DNA from: an uncultured Bacteroidales bacterium | Lineage (GTDB): Bacteria; Bacteroidota; Bacteroidia; Bacteroidales; P3 | DNA: 5,151 bases | Reading direction: 5' to 3' | Assembly: GCA_947177315.1 (NCBI GenBank) | Contig: CAMWTX010000122.1 | Span: 1-5,151, forward strand | Shown here: in pieces, positions 1-5,151 of the stretch | Position numbering within the stretch: position 1 is the first letter of the stretch | Layout of the letters: the number at the start of each line of letters is the position of its first letter | The notes under the pieces: generated by a model | The model's database searches: none | Told to the model about the DNA's origin: nothing | What the model saw: only the letters and a program-made list of their open reading frames with translations | Made by a program: the position numbers and the translations under genes

Positions 1-1
1 T

Positions 2-319
2 AACATCATCACGCCCATCGAACTGACGATACCTCAAATTACCACCGGTATAGACACCTATTGCTCGCGTGTGGTAAAACTCAGTGGCCTTAGCTTGGTG
101 AACCCCGCTTTGACCGAAGGAAAATGGGACGCTGCCAAATCCTACACGGCCAAAGATAGAAAGGGCGATACTGTTGTAATCTACACATCCATCAAGGATG
201 GCGATTTCGTGGGAGAAGACCTGCCGCAAGGCAAATTCGATTTGGTGGGTATGGCCGGCAAATATGTCAAGAATAATGCCACTCAGATTCAGCTTATACC
301 CCGCAGCAAAGCGGATATC
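2..319 (+). repeat. Intragenic module, copy 1 (second half of the OB-fold-like domain)
   Basis: Residues from NIITP to KADI align almost without gaps to copy 2 at 2189-2494, with about 40% identity counted by eye. Shared blocks include GLSL, GKW, the G-E-x-LPxGKFDL stretch and the closing PRxKxDI. The front half of this copy (the part matching 1928-2188 in copy 2) is cut off by the window edge. The identity level indicates an old duplication within the gene, not a recent one. Confidence 0.85.
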
Positions 320-3016
320 GAGGAGATACCCGCCTGTGGAGAAGTGGTTGATTTGTCCAGTGACGTTACCGGCACTACGGTAACTTTCAGTTGGTCGGCC
401 CCCGAACCTGCACCGGAAGTGGGTTACGCCATCGAGGTTCGTACCCATGATGTCGAAAACACGCTGATAAAACAGGATACGGTAAAGAATCCCGCCACCC
501 TGTCCTATACCTTGGAAAACTTGACGGAAGGAGAATATACCTACGCGGTTACGACGCTTTGCAGTGAGGAAGATGCCTCGGAACCCGTTTCCGACAACTT
601 TGAAATCGTAGCCGAAGGCAAGCCTTCGATTCAGATTGTGAAGCCCGCCGCTGGAGAATTCACCCGCGATTCGGTGATGTTCACCTTCAAGGTAAATAAC
701 TTCAAGCTCAAGGGTGAGGATGCAGAAGGTTCGGTAAAATACACTATCCGAGGCACCAACCTCGCCGCTCCCGTTACGGCTACCATTACCGACACTTTCT
801 TCTATCACAAATTCGAACGTTCCGGCAAGGATACCGTAGTGCTCGAATTGGTGGGTGAGGGTTTGGAAAAGCCTGTAACGGCGCGCCGCGCTTTCAGCAT
901 CAATCTGCCCGATGTGGCCACGCCCGTCTTTACTCCGGCGGAAACCAGTCACAATAACGCTATTGATGTAACGATTTCCAGCGCCACCGAAGGGGCTACC
1001 GTTTACTATTCCTTGAATGGAGGTGATTTTGAGGCCTATACCGGTGCTGTCTCCCTTACGGAAGCCGGTACCTATGCGTTCAAGGCCTTTGCCGCCAAAG
1101 CCAAGATGGATACCAGCAAGATGGTCTCCAAGACCTACACGCTGAAAATCGCCAAACCTCTCGAACCCGGCGTTCTGTTCTATGAACCCTTCGACGGCTT
1201 TGGCGCTACCGCTACCGGTGTACTTGACACTAAACTGGATGACTATACGGAACTTCCCGGTTGGAAAGGGGAAAAAGTTTATATGCAGGTTGCCGGTATC
1301 GTAAAAATGGGAGGCAGTAGCGACAGCGGTTATTTGCAGACTCCGGCCATCGCATTGACCGAAGGCAATAAATATCTCCTTTCATTCGATGCACAGGCAT
1401 GGAAAGGGGATGTCGAAACCCTCATCGTGACGATTGATGGAACGAAACATGAAATTACCGGCTTGGTAAATACCGAGGATGTTAACGGGAAGACTCCGAC
1501 CCAAATGAAAACCTTTGAGAAGGAATTCACCGCCACCTCTGCCGCCACGACCATACGTTTTTCTTCTCAAAAAAAGAGCAAGAGCCGTTTCTTACTCGAT
1601 AACGTCAAGGTTCAGGTTGACTCGGATGAACCTACCTTCAATGTGGTTTCCTCGTTGACGATGAACACCGTACTGGCTACGCCCGTCAGCAAGACAGTTT
1701 TCGTAACGGGGCGCCATCTGGCCGCCGATATCACTGTAACTTGTCCGCAAGGCAATTTCAGCGTGGAACCTGCTACCTTGGCTAAGGAAACCGTAATGGA
1801 CGGCGGTGCGGAATTTACCGTTACGTTCAACGGCAATGTGGTTTCCGACAGTGTAACCATTACCCTTGCCAGCGGAGAACTTACCAAGACCCTCAAGGTA
1901 AAAGCCACGGCAGAAGCGGCTACCGAAGTGGAAAACATCGCCGCCCTGCGTGCCGGCGATTTGGAATCCACCACCTATATGGTGAAGGGCCAAGTGGTAG
2001 TTACCGCCGTTGACGGTATTTCCACTTGGGTGCAGGATGCTACGGGTGCCATTCAGATTTACGGCGCCACCGGCAACAACTATGCGGTGGGCGACGGCAT
2101 CACCGGCATCTTCGGAACGTTGAAGGATTACAGCGGATTGATTGAACTGATTCCCTCCGGCAACCAGCCTGAAGCCACCTCACATAACAATGTAGTGGAA
2201 CCGGAGGTGATGACGATAGAGGAATTCAATGAGGCCGGTGCCGAATACAGCTCCCGTCTTATCCGCATCAACGGTCTTAGCTTGAACGATCCCGAAGCCA
2301 CCGACGGCAAGTGGAAGGGCGGCAGCAACTACAAGGCCGCCGATAGAGAAGGCAACGAAATCACGATCCGCACCACCTTGTCTAAGGGCAGCTATATCGG
2401 AGAGGCTCTGCCCGAAGGCAAGTTCGACCTTATCTCCATTGCGGGCTTCTATAACAACGACGTTCAGGTTTCGCCCCGCGTTAAGGAAGACATCATTGCC
2501 AAGGGCGGCGACGAAGACGATTGCGAAGCGCCCACCAATCTGATGTACAGCGGCAGCACGAAGATTACCGTAAAATGGAACGGTTCCGCCAACGAATACA
2601 AACTGGCCTTGCTCTCCAAAGACGGCAAAGACACCGTAATGACCAAGATGCTTACCGTTACCGAATACACCTTCGGCGATGAAGTGAAACCCAACGTGGA
2701 ATACGGCTGGGCGGTAGCTTCGGTATGCGAAAACGGCAAGTTGGTATGGGCCAAAGGCAAGAACTTCCAGATTGAAACGGCCAACGAAGAAGCGGAACTG
2801 CAGGCCGATATCTATCCCAATCCCACCGACGGTGTGGTTTACATCAAGCTGGCGGAAGCCGCCCGCATGGAAATCTTTACGCTCGGTGGCACGGTGCTCC
2901 GCAGCGAAGAACTGTCGGCCGGCCGGAATGAACTCCGCCTCGACCAAAGCGGCATCTACTTTATCCGCCTCACCAACGGCACCGCCGCCACGGTTAGAAG
3001 GGTAGTGGTAAGGTAA
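2..3016 (+). CDS. Multidomain T9SS-secreted surface/extracellular protein, 5'-truncated by the window
   Basis: The frame is open from base 2 to the TAA at 3014-3016 (1004 codons), so the start lies upstream. The GTG at 71 is not the start, because the residues before it match the internal second copy of the same module. Domains by residue counted from base 2: partial OB-fold-like module 1-111; fibronectin-III-like 112-206 with a Cys near each end; Ig-like 207-303; chitobiase/hexosaminidase C-terminal-like 305-383 (ATVYYSLNGG); jelly-roll or carbohydrate-binding-like 388-542 (FYEPFDGF at the start, FLLDNVKV at the end); Ig-like 543-642; complete OB-fold-like module of the YhcR/DUF5689 type 643-840 (VQDATGAIQIYG, then GTLKDYSGLIEL); second fibronectin-III-like 841-930; T9SS sorting domain 936-1004. 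Family knowledge implies export through Sec and T9SS, with release or anchoring at the cell surface. No catalytic site is visible. An enzyme domain such as a nuclease could lie in the missing N-terminus; a purely binding or adhesive role is equally possible. Domain names are judged by eye; the T9SS call is firm, the others moderate. Confidence 0.92.
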   Translation, partial: NIITPIELTIPQITTGIDTYCSRVVKLSGLSLVNPALTEGKWDAAKSYTAKDRKGDTVVIYTSIKDGDFVGEDLPQGKFDLVGMAGKYVKNNATQIQLIPRSKADIEEIPACGEVVDLSSDVTGTTVTFSWSAPEPAPEVGYAIEVRTHDVENTLIKQDTVKNPATLSYTLENLTEGEYTYAVTTLCSEEDASEPVSDNFEIVAEGKPSIQIVKPAAGEFTRDSVMFTFKVNNFKLKGEDAEGSVKYTIRGTNLAAPVTATITDTFFYHKFERSGKDTVVLELVGEGLEKPVTARRAFSINLPDVATPVFTPAETSHNNAIDVTISSATEGATVYYSLNGGDFEAYTGAVSLTEAGTYAFKAFAAKAKMDTSKMVSKTYTLKIAKPLEPGVLFYEPFDGFGATATGVLDTKLDDYTELPGWKGEKVYMQVAGIVKMGGSSDSGYLQTPAIALTEGNKYLLSFDAQAWKGDVETLIVTIDGTKHEITGLVNTEDVNGKTPTQMKTFEKEFTATSAATTIRFSSQKKSKSRFLLDNVKVQVDSDEPTFNVVSSLTMNTVLATPVSKTVFVTGRHLAADITVTCPQGNFSVEPATLAKETVMDGGAEFTVTFNGNVVSDSVTITLASGELTKTLKVKATAEAATEVENIAALRAGDLESTTYMVKGQVVVTAVDGISTWVQDATGAIQIYGATGNNYAVGDGITGIFGTLKDYSGLIELIPSGNQPEATSHNNVVEPEVMTIEEFNEAGAEYSSRLIRINGLSLNDPEATDGKWKGGSNYKAADREGNEITIRTTLSKGSYIGEALPEGKFDLISIAGFYNNDVQVSPRVKEDIIAKGGDEDDCEAPTNLMYSGSTKITVKWNGSANEYKLALLSKDGKDTVMTKMLTVTEYTFGDEVKPNVEYGWAVASVCENGKLVWAKGKNFQIETANEEAELQADIYPNPTDGVVYIKLAEAARMEIFTLGGTVLRSEELSAGRNELRLDQSGIYFIRLTNGTAATVRRVVVR
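2189..2494 (+). repeat. Intragenic module, copy 2 (second half of the OB-fold-like domain)
   Basis: Counterpart of the module at 2-319, running from NVVEP to KEDI. It carries GLSLNDPEATDGKW and GEALPEGKFDL, which correspond to GLSLVNPALTEGKW and GEDLPQGKFDL in copy 1. Here the preceding OB-fold half is also present (1928-2188), so this copy defines the whole module. Both copies are followed directly by a fibronectin-III-like domain that begins with Cys, so the repeating unit is probably OB-fold plus Fn3. Confidence 0.85.
2807..3013 (+). other. T9SS type A C-terminal sorting domain (coding part)
   Basis: The last 69 residues of the large protein have the usual layout of this signal. It opens with DIYPNPTDG, continues with a strand ending in MEIFTLGG, has the LSAG turn, then GIYFIRLTNG, and finishes on a basic strand (VRRVVVR). 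In the known family (TIGR04183-type) the domain directs passage across the outer membrane through the type IX system and is then removed by the sortase-like PorU. Its presence at the exact C-terminus shows that this end of the gene is intact, and it is the strongest taxonomic marker in the window. Confidence 0.93.
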
Positions 3017-3082
3017 TCCCTGCCTGTATCCCCGGCACACAGCGCTGACTGTGTAAAGCAAGCAGCGTAAAGGCGCGGGGTG

Positions 3083-3122
3083 AAAAAGCGGGGCGTTTCC
3101 GAAAGGAAACGCCCCGCTTTTT
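3083..3122 (+). terminator. Strong Rho-independent terminator, potentially bidirectional
   Basis: A perfect 18-bp inverted repeat (arms 3083-3100 and 3105-3122) encloses a GAAA tetraloop. The core of the stem is GCGGGGCGTTTCC, and the right arm ends in five T. It starts 66 bases after the stop codon of the T9SS protein and should end that transcript. Because the left arm begins with five A, the minus strand also reads as a GC stem followed by five T, so the element can stop transcription from the right as well. Confidence 0.93.
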
Positions 3123-3178
3123 GTGTATTCCGATAGATTGTGTGCTTGGGCTTGGATTGCGGTCTTTGAGGAGTATGC

Positions 3179-3463
3179 GTGAAATTTTTTACAGATTCAG
3201 AGTTTAATAAAGAAACCCATATTTCCCAAAACGACTTTAATTCTTTAAAAGACTTATTGTCGGAGTTGAATGACATTGATCGCAAAGAACTACAACAAAT
3301 CGTGGAATCCATTAATTTCGACAATGGTAATAATGTACGAAAGAAAGATTTATTAAAGAATAAAGTTCTTCTATTATTAAAGAAACATGGAAGACAGATT
3401 TCTTATTCATTAACGGCCTCTTGTCTTTTCGAATTGTTGAAAAAACTTTGTATAGCGAGTTGA
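3179..3463 (+). CDS. Small orphan ORF, 94 aa, unknown function
   Basis: I do not recognise this protein. The frame runs from GTG (3179) to TGA (3461-3463), with an in-frame TGA at 3167 just upstream, so it cannot extend further. There is no ATG anywhere in the frame, so GTG is the likely start. GAGGAG at 3168-3173 sits five bases before it, although Shine-Dalgarno pairing is a weak guide in Bacteroidota. The product is rich in Lys, Leu, Asp and Asn. It looks helical, with SLKDLLSELNDIDRKELQQI as a probable amphipathic helix and a basic, Leu-rich C-terminal half (KNKVLLLLKKHG). No signal peptide or clear membrane segment is seen. The stretch is far more AT-rich than the gene to its left, consistent with transfer or with chance openness in AT-rich DNA. 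It could be a small cytosolic gene, a remnant of a longer one, or not a gene. Confidence 0.42.
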   Translation: MKFFTDSEFNKETHISQNDFNSLKDLLSELNDIDRKELQQIVESINFDNGNNVRKKDLLKNKVLLLLKKHGRQISYSLTASCLFELLKKLCIAS

Positions 3464-3588
3464 TGTTTGCATGAAAAAGGTTTTTCATATGCTGAATCAA
3501 AGTCGGCAACGGTTTCCACACTATAGCCAAGGCCTGTAAAGACAACCTTTAGCTTCGCTCGTTGCTCTTAACGCCCCAATAGGTTTCA
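3464..3588. other. Intergenic stretch without recognisable content
   Basis: No reading frame here resembles a known protein on either strand, and I could not extend the fucose-synthase remnant into it. The only structure seen is an 8-bp inverted repeat just after the small ORF (ATGAAAAA at 3471-3478 and TTTTTCAT at 3481-3488). It has only two bases between the arms and no T-run after it, so it is too poor to call a terminator. The stretch may be further eroded coding DNA. Confidence 0.5.
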
Positions 3589-3597
3589 ATGGATCTG

Positions 3598-3819
3598 AAC
3601 CTCGGCATCAAAGCTGGTACAAGTTGTAAGAACGAACTGGCTTTGAAGGCGAATAGTTTATCAATGCCGAGAATCCCGACGGAACGCCGCACACACTGCT
3701 GGACGTTTCCAAACTCCACGCGCGGCTGGCATTACAAAGCGGAACTGCGAGAAGGAATCTTCCGCCTGGCGCAATGGTACCTGAACAGCCTCGAAAATAG
3801 AAAGTTTGGCCTACGATAG
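3598..3819 (+). pseudogene. fcl: Decayed 3' end of a GDP-L-fucose synthase gene
   Basis: Only the last 75 or so residues of an enzyme normally about 310-360 aa long can be read, and only by switching frames. NLG at 3598-3606 suggests the N-x-G-T-G motif region, then KLVQVV appears in another frame near 3611-3630. GFEGE follows at 3639-3653, then an in-frame TAG (3654-3656), then FINAENPDGTPHTLLDVSKL and HA at 3657-3722. The frame then shifts to GWHYKAELREGIF and AQWYLNSLEN, ending at TAG 3817-3819. PDGTP, LLDVSKLH, GW, the EGI helix start and QWYL are hallmarks of the C-terminus of GDP-L-fucose synthase, the epimerase/reductase that makes GDP-L-fucose from GDP-4-keto-6-deoxymannose. The active-site and NADP-binding parts are absent, so no enzyme can be made. 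The 3' end overlaps the stop region of the convergent glycosyltransferase. A related sugar epimerase/reductase is the main alternative. Confidence 0.82.
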
Positions 3820-4788
3820 ATGGAGGCGTTTTTTGAGTTTGCGGATAAACCGGGAAAGGCTATATCGCTTGAAACGCTGCAATAAGAATTGAGGTTGCAT
3901 CCATAAATAATAGCCGAATTGCCTGGCATTCAGACAACATTTCAGCCACTCATTATATTTGTGGACAAAAGGGCTATTCCAAGGTTTATTGGGGCCGGGG
4001 TAATGCAATTGTATCGTATTCTCCAGCATTTCTCTATACGTATGGGGTGTATTTTTCCCTCCCCAAGGATTATAAGGTCTAAGTGGCCGGGCTGAAAAGT
4101 CTTGTTTGAAATAGTGATTGCAGACAACATATTCGTAGGGAAGAAAACGGATATGGGGAGCACAACACAAAGCGATGCAGTCTTGTTCAGGTAAAATCAA
4201 TCTGTTGGCGTTTTGTCGGAAACAGTCCATCAATTTCTGTTGCATATTGTCTTCTCGCAACATCTTTAGATTGATAAGCATATATCCGGCAGACACTTCG
4301 TACTTGCTGATTATGGAACGCTCCTCTAACGAAAAGTCTTTCTCATAAGCGGGAAGCATATTGTGATCCACAATGGAATAAGTGCCGGCAAAGTAAAATT
4401 TCTCATCTTGATAGAGAAAGAGAGATTCGGAAATATCATTTTTGAAGACAACATCAACATCCGAAAACAGAATACGGTCATATTCGGGAAACATTTCGGC
4501 CGCAGTCAATTTATAGAATATCTCTTTCGAAAAGTGACTCTTATGTTGGAATGTTTCCCATGCGGTGGCGTAGGATGAAGCGTCTTTGAAAAAGAGTTTT
4601 GCATTGGGAAAGCTTTGTACAACCTTTTGAAGTCTTTTCTTGTGGCCTTCTTTCAAACCGGTATGTACGACATAAAGGTGGTATCGGTATTGCCTGGAAG
4701 CCTTCTCCAACAAGGAATGAATGGCCACACATGCTCCCAACACAAAATATTTGTCGAAAGTGAAAAATATCGGAATAACCGAATGCAT
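3811..4788 (-). CDS. Glycosyltransferase family 8 protein (LPS/capsule-type sugar transferase)
   Basis: A complete 325-residue protein with ATG at 4788-4786 and stop at 3813-3811, a normal length for GT8. The N-terminus (SVIPIFFTFDKYFVLGACVA) is the usual first strand and nucleotide-binding start. The metal-binding DxD is D110-V-D112 within ILFSDVDVVF. SAGYMLINLKMLRE (166-179) matches the family's 'SGxxLxNL' block, PEQD (200-203) the DQD-like block, and LHYPGPNKPW (261-270) the HxxGxxKPW motif with the second metal ligand. All key residues are present, so it is probably active. Family knowledge: retaining transfer of a hexose or galacturonic acid from a UDP-sugar to a glycan acceptor at the cytoplasmic face of the inner membrane; donor and acceptor cannot be read here. 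The C-terminus is basic (RKLKKRLH), suggesting peripheral membrane contact. It has its own promoter, and no other intact glycan gene is visible beside it. Confidence 0.93.
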   Translation of the reverse strand: MHSVIPIFFTFDKYFVLGACVAIHSLLEKASRQYRYHLYVVHTGLKEGHKKRLQKVVQSFPNAKLFFKDASSYATAWETFQHKSHFSKEIFYKLTAAEMFPEYDRILFSDVDVVFKNDISESLFLYQDEKFYFAGTYSIVDHNMLPAYEKDFSLEERSIISKYEVSAGYMLINLKMLREDNMQQKLMDCFRQNANRLILPEQDCIALCCAPHIRFLPYEYVVCNHYFKQDFSARPLRPYNPWGGKNTPHTYREMLENTIQLHYPGPNKPWNSPFVHKYNEWLKCCLNARQFGYYLWMQPQFLLQRFKRYSLSRFIRKLKKRLHLS

Positions 4789-4813
4789 GTTTCTTATCTT
4801 TTCATATTCTCGA

Positions 4814-4845
4814 CAAATATATTAAAACAAATTTTAATATACAAA
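4814..4845 (-). promoter_or_regulatory. Bacteroidetes-type sigma-ABfr promoter of the GT8 gene
   Basis: Read on the minus strand, TTTG (4845-4842) is followed after exactly 20 bases by TATATTTG (4821-4814). The published Bacteroides consensus is TTTG at about -33 and TAnnTTTG at about -7 with roughly 19-21 bases between them, so this is a full match. Transcription would begin around 4807, giving a leader of about 20 bases before the ATG at 4788. The surrounding DNA is very AT-rich, so some chance of coincidence remains, but the position in the gap between two same-strand genes is right. Confidence 0.72.
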
Positions 4846-4889
4846 TTATTACTTGTATACCGAAAAAATCAAGACAATTATCTGAAAAT

Positions 4890-5151
4890 CTATCGCAAGA
4901 TTTGTGCGTAGCGTTGGCGGGGGGCTATTATAAAACCATTTTCATCCACCACGCTTATACCGCCGTTCTTGAATGCAGCTAATCCAAATACATCATCAGC
5001 TCTTTTTTTACAAGCTCGTTGATGAGGGTGGGATTGTTTTTAGCACGTTCGGCATTAAAGGCGTTGACGATTTGTGCCAAGGTTTCCGTTTGAAACTGTC
5101 CTTTTGATAAACCTATTGAAGCGAGATATTCTTCCATAAAAGCGATGCGTT
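4890..5151 (-). pseudogene. 3' end of an unrecognised gene, frame interrupted at an A7 tract (partial)
   Basis: The minus-strand frame enters from the window edge (5149) and reads RIAFMEEYLASIG..., then INELVKKELMMYLD, to a TAG at 4981-4979. At the run of seven A (minus strand; 5009-5003 on the + strand) the -1 frame takes over smoothly as KKRADDVFGLAAFKNGG, then ISVVDENGFIIAPRQRYAQI and LR, ending at TAG 4892-4890. That is 37 extra residues with normal protein character. So the gene probably ends at 4890 and has lost one A, or the site allows slippage; a sequencing error is also possible. The product is not recognised. The visible part is helical and charged, with no membrane segment. An ATG at 5137-5135 could start a 52-residue peptide, but the open frame before it favours a longer gene cut by the window. 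It ends 101 bases before the glycosyltransferase start. Confidence 0.6.

Noticed and set aside
71..73. GTG at 71 as the start of the large protein
   Set aside because: The 23 codons before it are open and align with the second copy of the module (N-x-x-x-P and T-I at matching positions), so the protein continues upstream.
3037..3054. Small inverted repeat ACACAG/CTGTGT after the T9SS gene stop
   Set aside because: Only six base pairs with no T-run. The strong terminator lies just downstream and explains transcript ending.
2180..3061. 293-codon open frame on the minus strand opposite the end of the T9SS protein gene
   Set aside because: It mirrors a gene with strong domain evidence on the + strand. 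Its translation has no recognisable domain, and it would run through the stop region of the real gene. The openness follows from the codon usage of the sense gene.
3123..3178. Promoter for the small ORF
   Set aside because: The best candidates (TAGATTGT at 3134-3141 and GGTCTTTG at 3161-3168) do not fit TAnnTTTG with a properly spaced TTTG.
3589..3819. A genuine 76-residue ORF starting at ATG 3589
   Set aside because: Only its last 32 residues or so resemble fucose synthase. The rest is an out-of-frame reading of the same gene, whose true residues appear in another frame.
4615..4911. 98-codon + strand frame opposite the start of the GT8 gene
   Set aside because: It lies antisense to a well-supported glycosyltransferase and its promoter, and has no recognisable motif.
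4919..4924. Run of six G (six C in the gene) as a second slippage site
   Set aside because: The frame continues sensibly through it (IIAPRQRYAQ) to the stop, and six is short for phase variation.

Overview
The window looks like chromosomal DNA from a member of the Bacteroidota, most likely a Bacteroidales species that uses the type IX secretion system (T9SS). Two things point there. The first gene ends in a typical T9SS type A C-terminal sorting domain. The glycosyltransferase gene is preceded by a Bacteroidetes-type promoter (TTTG, 20 bases, TATATTTG) and has no clear Shine-Dalgarno sequence. No genus is claimed. Base composition is patchy: the first gene is fairly GC-rich, the 3179-3463 stretch is strongly AT-rich, and the right half is intermediate. 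This fits a mosaic or decaying accessory region.

Left part (1-3016, + strand): the last 1004 codons of a large, secreted multidomain protein whose beginning lies outside the window. It carries two copies of an OB-fold-like module, each followed at some point by a fibronectin-III-like domain. Between them lie Ig-like, chitobiase C-terminal-like and jelly-roll-like domains, and the protein ends in the T9SS signal. No catalytic domain is visible. The gene ends at a near-ideal 18-bp intrinsic terminator (3083-3122).

Middle (3123-3819): an AT-rich small orphan ORF with a GTG start (3179-3463), then about 125 bases with nothing recognisable, then a decayed 3' end of a GDP-L-fucose synthase gene (about 3598-3819) broken by an in-frame stop and at least two frame changes.

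Right part (minus strand): a complete GT8-family glycosyltransferase (3811-4788) with its own promoter, convergent with and slightly overlapping the fucose-synthase remnant. Upstream of it is the 3' end of an unrecognised gene (4890-5151). Its reading frame is interrupted at an A7 tract, and restoring it by one base gives a further 37 residues of plausible protein.

The nucleotide-sugar gene remnant beside a glycosyltransferase suggests a former surface-glycan locus that has been partly lost. I see no clear new multi-gene system. The best leads are the A7 frame interruption, the fucose-synthase remnant and the modular T9SS cargo.
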